A stretch of DNA of 64,000 bases, from NCBI GenBank assembly GCA_002633005.1, contig NMRA01001015.1, positions 1 to 64,000 of the forward strand, read 5' to 3'. The notes beneath the pieces were generated by a model. The model was not told the DNA's origin. It did not search any database and saw nothing but the letters and a program-made list of their open reading frames with translations. Source of the stretch: Phoronis australis (taxonomy: Eukaryota > Phoronida > Phoronidae). A program made the position numbers and the translations under genes. How positions within the stretch are numbered: the stretch's first letter is position 1; every line of letters starts with the position of its first letter. This document shows positions 1 through 12,264 of the stretch, in pieces.

Positions 1-3000
1 GCCCTGTCTACGACAGGTAAGGACGAGAGATGTCCACCATTTGCCTCGGCAATATAGAAGCCATTTTGCAGAAAAAATCAAAATAAAACCAAAGCAGTAC
101 GTCACGAAATACAAGTGTACAGATATCATCTTTTCGAACTAAGCACCACTATCAATTCAGTTTTCGCACCGTTGAATATTTTTTACAAAAATACTGCATT
201 CCTTTCCCGATCTACTTCATCAAGATCCGAACTATAAATCAGTAAATGGTGTTGCGAAGTAATTTCTTGCCGTCTCAACACAGGGTGCCGTTTTGGCCCT
301 ATGGAATGTTGGTTCTGATTCTGCAGTGTTCGGAAAGTAGCATTCTCATGTTCAGTGACTCAGATCACTTAAAGCTGTCGTGTTGGACATTCAGATGTGA
401 AGGGAGTCCTGAGTTTGCAACGAACAGACGGTTGTTTTTTGTTGAGACCTTGCTTATGGAGCCTGACCTCAAGCGCGAATGAACAGTCTGTTCTTTCATA
501 GTTCAGATATGTATAACTTTACCGAGTAACAACTGGAGACTATTTTCCTTTGGCTAACGGTAAGTGATTTATATAAATAAAAATTGTGGTGTTGTAAGCA
601 TAGATATAAACTCCACATCAAAGACTGCAAGCATCGTGCACTTGCACATGCCATACTGGTATTTTTGTGGACCGATTGTTCCGAATGTAGCGCTATTCAT
701 ATGGCTAAAAGAGGCAATGTACATTTGTTGCCGAGTTTTCCATCAAAATTTCACACAACACTGGATTTGCCGCCCTTCTTCCATTCAGACGAAAAGTCTG
801 TCAACAAGACAAAAGTTGTGAGTCTCTCCATTTCAAAAGCGTTACACGTGATCAAGGGAACTTTATTGTGTCTCATACATGTACGTTTTTACCCCTTCAC
901 CGAAAAATTGCGCAAAACTCGTAAAATGTGGCAGAAACGCACTACTGACAATTTTCAGTCAAAAATCACCCCTTACCAATGCATATACGAGCCAACACTA
1001 GATTCTGAAAGAAGATTTACCTAAAAGTTCCATAAATGTGGTCACAAAGTACTGCCATTCAATCATTTTTTTTGCAATTTTGGGTTGTTTGAGGGCTACC
1101 TAAAATCGCATCAGATTACTTGGTCGACGAGCGGCAATGCTACAGGGACAGCCATTCCGAAAAAATGTATCTATAGTCAAACCAGTTGGGCTTTTCTCAT
1201 TCACACCACGTTCAAATACAATTAAGCCAGATACACAGAACTTACTTGTAATGCATACCCAACTGCCGTCAAACCTGACCTATTCTACCTACAAAAAGTG
1301 TCAATTCAGTGGCCGTGGTTACAGTCTAACTGTATAATGCCACCAAAGGCATTATCAATGTCAAATCCAAATGAACTGCCGTCAAGCCTGACCTATTCCA
1401 CTAATTTATACAAAAACTCCCAATTCAGTGACCGTGGTTACAATCTAACTGTACAGTGCCACCAAAGGCATTATTAATGTCAAATCCAAATGAATGCAAT
1501 CTCTTGTTGGCTCATTGCAAACTCTAAGACATAGCCGCATGCCAAATTCGTTTTCTGAAGCACAAGGAAGTGCGATGGTGTACGAAGAATTGTGGAATGT
1601 GCACTGGTGAAAACTGAGCTGCCACGGCACGTACATGTATTAGTGTAGAGAGATGTTCTTGGGTTGCGTGAAGGCTGCGCCTTTGTCCTATAGGAAGCTG
1701 TGAAAGAACATAATTATAAGTTAACGGAGCTTGACGAGTCGAAACCCAGGTCCGTACGCGAATTCTATCCGTGCGTTACACTTCACACCAAGAAGTGCCT
1801 GACTGAAATGGACCCAAGCGCACTTTCGGAAAAACGGAATCGTAGCTATAGGAAGTTTCTTGGGACACAGTATCACCAGTATCCCCCTCAGCACGATGTG
1901 TAATGTTTGATTTAACTGCACAGAACAAACCATGTTTTTCAGATGCTGGCTTGATCCGACTAGCCTTACGGGGAATTAAGATTGGCGTGAAGGCAATTGT
2001 TGGCGCAGTAACTGGCGGTGGAACCGCTACAGTCGTTACAACGGCTGTCCTTACAGCTGCCGATCTGGCACTGAATTTAGGTAATATTTCATAGAAGAAC
2101 ATTTCATAACTTATACCTCAGTGATTTTATACCATTGTAGAACTTCGATTATCTGTCTTTTACTGGGAGGACGTTTTACTAAAATGTCATTGATAAATTC
2201 AATCAATCTTCGAATAGCATTATATGAAACCGGTCAACCAATCCTGAATCGTGTTTCGGCGACGTATTGGCTACATAGGGTGTAGCACCTAAATAGAACA
2301 GGGCGTTCTTCTTCAGACGAGCACCTGACCAACTATAAGCAAACTAAGAAACATTTTCAGTTAAACGCCTAAGAGATCGTTTCACAGTTGTTTCAAGTTT
2401 CATGCATTTTAGCACTGAAGGGAACAGTAGCCAAACTCAATGCACAATAGAAAATAATCCTTTGACAGTACGTCTATCTATGATCTAACTTTGACTAAGT
2501 TGTATGTGTACAAATCTTGCGTTTGTTTGCCTTCTCTCTATCAAGTAATATCACTCTTCTGAGCGGCACGTTAATTATAGCGTTTAATTCCTCAATTAAG
2601 TCCCCCCTGCCTCGTTCCTTCTTACCAACTGCGAAGCCAAAGCTTCCGGAAACGGTTTTCGCAGAAATTTCCGTTAGCTTCATGACGCTACTGTCATAGA
2701 TGTGAATGAACAGGTTCAGCTCAGCGAAGCAAATCCCTTTCAGGTAACGTGTTGTCCAAAGGATGCATGTACGAAAAAGAAATTTGCTCGCTGACACCAG
2801 AGATCGAGAACTTAGAGAAGGAGATGGCACCATTGTATAACCAACTGACGCTGCTGGACCAAAAGAACACCAAGACGTATAACGACCTGACGAAAAATCT
2901 GGAGAAACACAACGAGCTTGCGACAGAGGCCAACAAAATGCAAGCCCTCGTCGTGTCCATTATTCAGAAGTTGGGTGACCCCGCCAAATTAGATCGTCTT

Positions 3001-5026
3001 GGAGAGGAGTTTGAAAGAAACACAAAAAATCTGGTTAACACATTTGAAACCGAACTTCAGCAATACCAAAAGTCGATGGAAGGCAAAGCGGTGATGTCTG
3101 GAATTGCAGACTCTAGTCTTCTGCTCTATTTTGGTGCCAAACAGGCTTACACCAGCTTAAAGACGGCCGGAAAGATTTCATCTCCCAAAATGTTGAAAAC
3201 CATTAAATTTCCTAAGACAGGTCTGACGAGCTTGGCAAAACCAAAAGTTTTCACGAAGATATCGTCTTCACTGACCACAGTTAAAAACTTCTTCAAGAAA
3301 CCCAGCGTGGCCAAGTTCGCCAGCAAGGCCGCCAGTGGTGGAATGGTCCTCGGGAGTCTGGTCGGTTTGGGAGTCACGTTGGCTGTGGACATTTCTCAAG
3401 CAAAGAAGATGAGAGATTCTCTGCGCAACACGCGCGACGAGATGAAACGTACCCTTAATGAGCTGAGGAATGAAATCAACCGCGAGAAGACAACTGAGCG
3501 AGACCTAGCCGCTGCATTCCAAGACATCAGGAAGAAGCACATTGAGCTGGTTCAGATAATCAACCCTTCCTTGAAGAACAAACTCAGCACCAGCGCAGGA
3601 TCTAACTCCGCTCAACTGTACAATGTAAGTACCAAAATGTTGGGGGTCCAGCTTAAATGGCGGCATGGCATGAAATTCCCTGTTAGTATAGGATTGGTTA
3701 CCATGTCTTCCTTTTCAACACTTTCGTCGGTGTTTGACACTTCTCATCTAAATATTCAACACCTCTTTCCATGCTTACTACATATTACACATCAACTTTT
3801 GGCACGGCGCAACTGACACGGAGCAAATTGATCGGTACGTGTCAAGCGTCCGTTTACACACACAACTCACTATCTTTGGCAAGACGGAAATTGAATACTG
3901 GAGAATGGATCACACGTGCGCAGGTTTACAAATGACGGGAGTTGAAGAGACAGAGAACCTGTATTTAGGTCATTACACAAGCGCAGTTGAGATGATCCTT
4001 TCCGTCTTGCCCCAGTTTCGCGTTTAGACACATAATTGACGCGGAGGAGGATGTTCTTGCGCAAATTGCTCTACCTCAAAAACGGGTGGCAAAGTTGCCA
4101 CCGCGGTGTCAATTTTCTCCAGTTCAGTCCCGTTTACTCACGTACTTGGCTGGAACAACGCGTTCCGTGTCAGCTGATCCGTGTCAACTTTTGTAGTGTA
4201 AATGGCGCTATGGTCTCGCTGTCAGTCATGAATATTCTCCACATATTTCTGTATTCGCTCATCGCTCCGCTACAAAGCGCTGACCTGCAACACTTCCGTT
4301 CTCAGTAGATGTTTTCAACTGACTTTGCTTTAATTCTAAACTAAGGGGACCGCGAATGAATTAGAAAACTAATAAACGTCATGACTGAAGCGATTCTCGA
4401 ATACTGTTGATGGGAGAGTTCGCGTACTTCGCCGGCACCTCCCCTTGCTACGGGCCTTTGAGGGAATTGCAACAGTTTACCTTAAAAGCTCACGTCACGT
4501 TGCAAATCATTTAACCTGTTTTAAGGTGTACCCGTGGCAAAAGCTTTTCAGTGCCAATTCAAATGAAGTTCCTCAATGAAACGTTCCTTGTTTTGCAAGT
4601 TGTTGCGTTTTCACCTAAGTTGTGGTATCAAAATCAGTGCCTTTCCATAAAACCTCTTTCCTTTGTGGCACAAACGGTCGATCCAACTGTGTACTTCTTC
4701 AATGGCCTATTTCTTTCAACCAACATGAAACATCGTTCGGTTTCCTTACAATGTATGCGTCTGTCACATTCTAGTACCAAGTCCAGGCTTTGGCTGTGTT
4801 CAGAAGACTCAACGCTGAGCTTACTAAGATGGAAATCAATTTCTCAGTTATCGAGGAGGTTACAGCCGGTGTAGAGATGGGAGATGATTTGAACCGCATT
4901 CGAACCACTATCCAACGAAAAGGACTGGGATCTTTCAACGAAGGGGAGATCTTGAACATCATTGCTGAACAGTTCCCCAGCAAAACCTCCTACAAGGGAA
5001 AAGACCTTAAAAGATATAGAGGTTAA
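1..5026 (+). CDS. Secreted SMCO3-like coiled-coil protein, copy 1 (5' partial)
   Basis: Four coding exons: 1-16 (tail of the signal-peptide exon, cut by the window edge), 1943-2080, 2744-3624 and 4775-5026, all with GT-AG borders and phases 1, 1 and 0. The product matches copy 2 (6833-11521) with about ten substitutions. After the signal peptide comes a glycine/alanine/valine-rich hydrophobic stretch (exon 2). Exon 3 encodes a C-x6-C pair, long charged heptad-like helices, a second hydrophobic segment (GGMVLGSLVGLGVTLAVDIS) and another charged coiled coil; exon 4 is a helical tail ending DLKRYRG. The order coiled coil, one hydrophobic segment, coiled coil resembles SMCO3-type proteins, but the signal peptide and exon 2 segment are extra. 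Molecular function is unknown. Helix bundles with glycine-rich hydrophobic segments also occur in alpha-helical pore formers; that is only a structural analogy. An AATAAA lies at 5195-5200. Confidence 0.8.
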
Positions 5027-6383
5027 ACGGAAAGTGGCAACGTTTTTCAATAATTTCTTGTAAATTTTGGTAGAATAATACCGATTTTTATTGCAAATGA
5101 GTTATTATTGAAAAGGTGAAAAGTACTGAATTCCAGACCACTGAATGCAGTATTTCAGGATACGCTATCCAGCTGACCGGAATTTTGTACTTTCAATAAA
5201 AAGTAGATTACGAAAAAAGTCATGCGAATTGATTTCGGATCACTATCGAAGTACATGTAAGCGTCAGTTTCGGAGTTTCTTGGATAAATCGAAGGTTTTC
5301 TCGTGCAACAAGGTTTACGAAAATCTTGAGTAACGTCTCTCCTAAGTCAGTTTTTATCTTTTTCCTATTTTATTTGCAATGTGAGTTGAACAGTTTTAAT
5401 TCGTAGATCATATTTTACAAATTTTCCTGTCCTGTATTTTGGTTTTTGCCTTTATAGCAAATCTGAAATTACCTCGCTGTTTTGGATTGTCCTACTTTTT
5501 AAAAAAAAAAACCGCCACACCATGTAAATGCCCCGCTTTTTAACACTCTGCCAAGTTCACATTATTATCATAATTTCCCTTGCGACATATCCTTATGTTC
5601 CCGCTCGACTAAAAATAAAAAGACGGGCCNCTCAGATATCGGTCAGGTTTCTTTTCTTTTTAATCCACCCATAGATTTTGCGAACAGAAAGCGCACATCT
5701 TCGGCTCCCGCAACTTTCGGGCCGCCTTTGCATACAATCGCGCTTTGCTCAATTTCCCAAGACAAACATAATGCCCCCCCCCCTTATGTTATCATAGATC
5801 TGCCACTGATCTACGGTGTTGTCAGAATCGTCAAAAACATCAAAACAGCCTATCTTTGAACGAGTGAAACCCACCCACAATTAACTTTATCAAGAATTTT
5901 TTAAATTTAAAAAGACTTTTTTGTTACAAAATATTCGTCCGCGGTCGTAGGAAGCGTAGTGATTTATCTTGTACACATCGGAAGCGAACAAATGAAAGAA
6001 ATAGAGTAAAACATTCAAATTTGGCCACGTGACTTAAAATGCAACCAGTTTTTTATTTCATTAGCACAACAGTTTTGAACTTGAGCTATTTTGTTTGTGG
6101 CGTATACAAGATTGTGATTAGTTTCAGCGTGAATTGTCCTATTGCATGATCAAAAACTTATATGGGCAATCAGTTGAGAGATGCGACAGAGAGATGATGG
6201 AAGAACCAAAAACATTTTATGTGCCCGAAGACGCTGGTTTGTTGTTCCTTTAACGATATGTCAGCAGGGCTTGGCAGCAGCTGACGAATTTTAAGCGATA
6301 TCCTATCGTAGGGATTATCACGAAGAGACGTAAAATGTTTGAGACTTCACACATGCTGTTATTCCTGACTTTCGGGCAAGCTG
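5027..6383. other. Intergenic region between the tandem copies
   Basis: No coding frame with recognisable features. It holds the 3' flank of copy 1, a single N at 5630, a degraded repeat end (5675-5808) and probably the promoter of copy 2. I see no clear TATA box. Confidence 0.6.
5675..5808. repeat. Right end of a GGCGGAT/ATCYGCC transposon family
   Basis: The sequence from GCGAACAGAAAG to ATAGATCTGCCACTG resembles 38455-38587 (same order: GAACAGAA, the CCCGCAAC block, AGCGCTTTGCCC, a run of C, then ATCNGNCACTG). It is a dispersed non-autonomous repeat without coding capacity. Confidence 0.55.
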
Positions 6384-6814
6384 GTAAGTGTGCAAACTTC
6401 AGTGACTACATTCCCGTCGTGACTTAAGCAAAACAGATCTCAATCTGCTCTCATGCGATACCTGGGATAAGATTTGAGCCTAAAAAATTGTTTTTATCAA
6501 ATGAAATTCTGTCAGTTTCGTCCAGTTTTCCCAATAAAGTTTCATGAAACAGTGTTGGTTTTCATGAGTAACGTATTCGAAGATGTTTTTAAACGTCTTT
6601 CATCCATTCATGCACATATACATACTAGTAACATACGTACATATAAATACGTCCTGAAGAAAATATGATACTGATTAGTTATTTTTTGTCATTTCTGTAG
6701 TTGATGAAGTTACAAATTTTACTAATTTCATGTGACTGTGAATGTTTCCAATTTCTGAGAGCAAAAGTTATGAGTAATGCACTGTCACTGTTAACACGTT
6801 GCAAATGTTTTCAG
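6384..6814 (+). other. Probable 5'-UTR intron of copy 2
   Basis: A strong donor (CTG|gtaagt at 6384) and a pyrimidine-led acceptor (ttttcag ending 6814) precede the ATG by 18 bases. This suggests a non-coding leader exon ending at 6383. Copy 1's equivalent lies outside the window, so conservation cannot be tested here. Confidence 0.4.
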
Positions 6815-6832
6815 GTGTGAAGTACTGGCGCT

Positions 6833-9800
6833 ATGAAGGTTTCCTTGATAGTAACGCTGTTGGTGGTGGCTCTTGCCCTGTCTACGACAGGTAAGGACGA
6901 GAGATGTCCACCATTTGCCTCGGCAATATAGAAGCCATTTTGCAGAAAAATCCAAACTAAAAGCAAAGCAGTACGTCACGAAATACAAGTGTGCAGATAT
7001 CATCTTTCCGAACTAAGCACCACTATCAATTCAGTTTCCGCACCATTCAAATTTTTTTACAAAAAGACTGCATCCCTTTCTCGATATACTTCATCAAGAT
7101 CCGAACTATAAACCAATAAATGGTGTTGCGAAGAAATTTCTTGCCTTCTCAACACAGGGTGCCGTTTTGGCCCTGTACAATGTTGGTTCTGATTTTCCAG
7201 TGTTCGGAAAGTAACATCCTCATGTTCTGCTACGTTCAAGATCTGGACACTTTTGACTCAGATTACTTAAAGCTGTCGTATTGGTCATTCAGATGAGAAG
7301 GGAGTCCTGGGTTTGCAAGGAACAGACAGTTTGTTTTTGTTGAGAACTTGCTTAAGGAGCCCGCCTGACCTCAAGCGCTAATGAACAGTATGTTCTTTCT
7401 AAGTTCTGATATACAGTGTATATAACTTGACCGAGGAACAACTTGAGACTATTTTCCTTTGGCTAACGGTAAGTGATTTATATAAATAAAAATTGTGGTT
7501 TTGTAAGCATAGATATAAACTCCACATCAAAGACTGCAAGCATCGTGCACCAGCACGTGCCATACTGGTATTTTTGTTGAACGATTGTTCCGAATGTAGC
7601 GCTACGTTACTCATGTGGCTTGCTTCTTCTAAAAGAGGCACTGTACATTTCTTGCTGAGTTTTCCATGCAAAACTTCACACAACACTAGATTTGCCGCCT
7701 TTCTTCCATTGTGACGAAACGTCTATCAACAAGTTGAAAAGCTACGAGTCGTTCCACTTTAAAAGCTTTACGTGACCAAGGGAACTTTATTTTGTCTCAT
7801 ATGTTTGACCCCTTCACTTCCACCGAAAAATTGCTCAAAACTCATAAAAATGTGGCAGAAACGCACTACTGACAATTTTCAGTCCAAACCCACCACTTTC
7901 GAATGCATATAAGAGCCAACACCAGATTCTGAAAGAGAATTTACCTAAAAGTTCCCGAAATGTGGTCCCAAAGTACTGCCATTCAATATTTTTTGCAAAT
8001 GAGGGTTGTTTGAGCGCCAATTAAAATCGCAGCAGGTTCCGTGGCCGAAGAGCGACAATGCTACAGGGACCGCCATTCCGAAAAAGTGTATCTATAGTCA
8101 AACTAGTTGACTTTTCTCATTCAAACCATGTTCAAATACAATTCGACTTAAGCCAGATACAAAGAACTTACTTGTAATGCATATCTAACTGCCGTGCGAA
8201 GCCTGACCTGTTCCACATAATTTATACAAAAAGTGCCAATTCAGTGGCCGCGGTTACAGTCTAACTGTACAATGCTACCAAAGGCATTATCAATGTCGAA
8301 TTCAAATGAATGCAGTCTCTCGTTGGCTCATTGTAAGCACTAAGACGTAACAGCATGCAAAATTCGGTAATATCGTTTTTTGAAATATAAGGAAGTGCGA
8401 TGGCGTACGAGAATTGTGGAATGTGCACTAGTGAAAAGTGAGCTGCCACGGCACGTACATGTATTAGTGGAGAGAGATGTTCTTGGTTTGCGTGAAGACT
8501 GCGCCTTTGTCCTATAGGAAGCTGTGAAACATATCAGATAACTGAGTTTGCTGAGTCGAAACCCAGATCCGTACGCGAATTCTATTCGTGCGTTGCCCGA
8601 CTGAAATGAACCCAAGCGCACTTTCGGCAAAACGTTACCGTAGCTACAGGCAGTTTTTTGACACAGTATCACTAGTACAGCGAGCGGTAATAATTCCCCA
8701 CAGCACGTTGTGTAATGTACATTTAGCTATACAGAACAAACCATGTATTTCAGATGCTGGATTGATCCGACTAGCCATACGGGGAATTAAGATTGGCGTG
8801 AAGGCAATTGTTGGCGCAGTAACTGGCGGTGGAACCGCTACAGTCGTTACAACGGCTGTCCTCACAGCTGCCGATCTGGCACTGAATTTAGGTAATATTT
8901 CATAGAAGAAATTTTCATAACTGATACGTTCGCATGGGCGGCGCAGCACTGAAAAAAGTGGGGGCTAAAGACACCCCAGCCCCCCCCCCTGTGGTGCACT
9001 GCCTATAGACCATGTGCGGCGTAGCACAGGAAAAAGTGGGTGGGCTATAGCACCCCAGCCCCCTTTGGTGCGCCACCCATGCTTAGTGACTTAATATCAT
9101 TGTAGAATTTCGATTTTCTGTCTTTTACTGGGAGGACGTTTTATGTCATTGATGAATTCAATCGAGTCTTTGAATAGCATGTAGTCGGTCAATCAATCCT
9201 GAACCTTGTTTGGGCGGATGTACTGGCTGCATAGGGTGTAGCACCTAAAGAGAACAGGGCGATCTACTTCAGACGTGCACGTGACCTACTATAAGCAGAC
9301 TACCAAAGATATTCAGTTGAATACCTGAAAGATCGCTTCACGGTTGTTTCAAGTTTCACGCATTTTCGCACTGAAAGGAACAGTAGGCAAGCTTAAGTGT
9401 TTGTGGTCGTTTTTATACTAACACAATAGAAAAGAATCCTTTGAGGGTACGTCTATCTATGATTTAACTTTGAAGTTCTATGTTTGGTTCTTCAATTAAG
9501 TCCCCCCATCCCGTCTTACCAACTGCGAAGCCAAAACTTCAGGAAAGTTTTCGCAGAAATTTCCGTTAGCATCATGACGTATTTGTCATAGATGTGGATG
9601 AACAGGTTCAGCTCAGCGAAGCAAATCCCTTTCAGGTAACGTGTTGTCCAAAGGATGCATGTACGAAAAAGAAATTTGTTCGCTGACACCAGAGATCGAG
9701 AACTTAGAGAAGCAGATGGTACCATTGTATAACCAACTGACGCTGCTGGATCAAAAGAACACCAAGACGTATAACGACCTGACGAAAAATCTGGAGAAAC

Positions 9801-11521
9801 ACAACGAGCTTGCGACAGAGGCCAACAAAATGCAAGCCCTCGTCGTGTCCATTATTCAGAAGTTGGGTGACCCCGCCAAATTAGATCGTCTCGGACAGGA
9901 GTTTGAAAGAAACACCAAAAATATGGTTAATACATTTAAAACCGAACTTCAGCAATACCAAAAGTCGATGGAAGGCAAAGCGGTGATGTCTGGAATTGCA
10001 GACTCTAGTCTTTTGCTCTACTTTGGTGCCAAACAGGCTTACACCAGCTTAAAGACGGCCGGAAAGATTTCATCTCCCAAAATGTTGAAAACCATTAAAT
10101 TTCCTAAGACAGGTCTGACGAGCTTGGCAAAACCAAAAGTTATCACGAAGATATCGTCTTCACTGACCACAGTTAAAAACTTCTTCAAGAAACCCAGCGT
10201 GGCCAAGTTCGCCAGCAAGGCCGCCAGTGGTGGAATGGTCCTCGGGAGTCTGGTCGGTTTGGGAGTCACGTTGGCTGTGGACATTTCTCAAGCAAAGAAG
10301 ATGAAAAATTCTCTGCGCAACACGCGCGACGAGATGAAACGTACCCTTAATGAGCTGAGGAATGAAATCAACCGCGAGAAGACAACTGAGCGAGACCTAG
10401 CCACTGCATTCCAAGACATCAGGAAGAAGCACATAGAGCTGGTTCAGATCATCAACCCTTCCTTGAAGAACAAACTCAGCACCAGCGCAGGATCTAACTC
10501 CGCTCAACTGTACAATGTAAGTACATGTTGAATCCAGTATTTTCTGTTGGGGCTCCAACTTAAATACGGCATGGCAAGCCTGAAATTCCCTGTTAGAAAG
10601 TCTTAAGAATTGGTTACCATATCTTCCTTGTCAACACTTCCGTCGGTGTTCGACACTTCTCCTCTAAATATTTAACATCGCTTGCCATGTCTACTTCATG
10701 TTACACACCTTATAGTCTCGCTATCATGAATATTCTCCACACATTTCTGTATTCGTTCATTATTTCGCAACAACGCGCTGACCTGCAACACTTCCGTTCT
10801 CAGTAGATGTTTTCAGCTGACTTTGCTTTGTGTATTTTATTTTAAACTAAGGGGACAGTGACTGAATTAAACGCCATGACTGAAGCAATTCTCAAATACT
10901 GTTGATGGGAGCGTTCACGTACTTCGCCGGCCCCTCCCCTTGCTGCGGGCCTGTGAGGGAATTGCAACAGTTTACCTTCAAACCTCACGTCGCATTGAAA
11001 ATCATTTAACCTGTTTCTGGGCGTACTACGTGGCACAAGCTTTTCAACGCCAATTCAAATGAAGCTACTCAATGAAGCGTTTCTAGTTTTGCAAGTTATT
11101 GCGTGTTCATCGAAGTTGCGGTATCAAAATCAGTGCCTTTTCATAAAACCTCTTTCCTTTGTGGCGTAGACGCTCGATCCAACTGTGTGCTTCTTCAATG
11201 GTCTATTTTTATAATCAAACGTGAAAGGTCGTTCAGTTTCCTTAAAAGAATGCTTTTGTCACTTTCTAGTACCAAGTCCAGGCTTTGGCTGTGTTCAGAA
11301 GACTCAACGCTGAGCTTACTAAGATGGAAATCAATTTCTCAGTCATCGAGGAGGTTACAGCCGGTGTAGAGATGGGAGATGATTTGAACCGCATTCGAAC
11401 CACTATCCAGCGAAAGGGACTGGGATCTTTCAACGAAGGGGAGATCTTGAACATCATTGCTGAACAGTTCCCTAGCAAAACTTCCTACAAGGGAAAAGAC
11501 CTTAAAAGATATAGAGGGTAA
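6833..11521 (+). CDS. Secreted SMCO3-like coiled-coil protein, copy 2 (complete, 442 aa)
   Basis: Coding exons 6833-6890, 8754-8891, 9636-10516 and 11270-11521 sum to 1329 bases. The ATG at 6833 starts a clear signal peptide (MKVSLIVTLLVVALALSTT). Residues about 20-66 (exon 2) form a hydrophobic, glycine-rich segment containing VGAVTGGGTATVV. Residues 73 and 80 are the only two cysteines, perhaps a disulfide. Residues about 85-185 are charged helix, about 264-283 a second hydrophobic segment, about 284-340 a coiled coil (KKMKNSLRNTRDEMKRTLNE), and 360-442 a helical tail identical to copy 1. A likely non-coding first exon ends at 6383 (CTG|gtaagt) and joins an acceptor at 6814. The design fits an exported, membrane-active or oligomerising helical protein of the SMCO3-like kind. 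Role unknown; the family name rests on layout, not on a search. Confidence 0.82.
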
Positions 11522-12125
11522 ACGGAAAGTGGCAACGTTTTGAAATAATTTCTTGTAAATTTTAGCAAAACAATACTGATTTTATTGCAAATGAGTTATT
11601 AAAAATAAGAAATGTGCAAAATTCCAGACCACTGAATGCAGTATTTGAGGATACGCTATCCATCGTACCGGAATTTCGTACTTTCGACATGAAGTAGATT
11701 ATGAAAGAAGTCATGCGAATTGATTTTGTATCACTATCGAAGTACATGTAAGCATTAGAGTCGGAGTTTCTTGGATAAATCGAAGGTTTTCTCGTGCAAC
11801 AGGATTTGCGAAAAAACTTGAGTAACGACTATCCTAAGTCAGTTGTTTGTCCGATTTTATTTGCAATGCGAGTTGAACAGTTTTAACTTATCGATCATTT
11901 TTATAAACTTTTTTTTTGTATTTTGGTTTTTGCCTTCATAGCAAAACTGAAATTCCCCCGCTGTTGTTGGATGGTCCCACTTTTTTAATTTTTTTCCGCC
12001 ACACCATTTTTAAAATGTCCCGCTTTTTGACACACGGCCAAATTTACATATTATCATGTACTGATATATTTTCCCACGTGACACATCCATATGTTCCGGC
12101 TTCACTACAAAATAAAAACGAAACG
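6875..12125 (+). repeat. Second unit of a 6.9 kb tandem segmental duplication
   Basis: Base 1 of the window aligns with 6875. Similarity then runs through exons, introns and about 600 bases of 3' flank (5027-5620 against 11522-12125). Offsets at the exons are 6874 (exon 1), 6811 (exon 2), 6892 (exon 3) and 6495 (exon 4), so introns have gained or lost blocks. The largest difference is about 400 extra bases in intron 3 of copy 1 (about 3790-4215). Exons differ by only a few percent, which implies a recent duplication or gene conversion. Confidence 0.85.
8933..9081. mobile_element. Fold-back MITE (CATGGGCGGCGCA family) in intron 2 of copy 2
   Basis: A 149-base insert with inverted ends (CATGGGCGGCGCAGCACTG and GTGCGCCACCCATG) and a GC-rich core. 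It is absent from the matching place in copy 1 (near 2115), so it arrived after the gene duplication or was lost from copy 1. A relative lies at 35920-36063. Confidence 0.7.
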
Positions 12126-12264
12126 TTTCATGGGTTTTTGCTACCGGTAATTTCCCATTCAACTATAAAAAAATAACAAAAACTGCTTGTGGGGCACCTT
12201 TGGGTGTTACATCTCCCGTTCGACAGAAAACACTGCCGGTACGTCTTTGTGTGTTGCCGCAAAC

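Noticed and set aside
564-1024. Two overlapping plus-strand ORFs (85 and 146 codons), partly repeated at 7493-7714
   Set aside because: They lie in intron 1 of the tandem gene; the second copy has a different length and reading, and no domain is visible. Similarity is due to the duplication.
1943-5026. Calling the tandem genes a pore-forming toxin
   Set aside because: Only the general helix and hydrophobic-segment layout supports it. No family-specific motif was seen, so it is left as a structural hypothesis.
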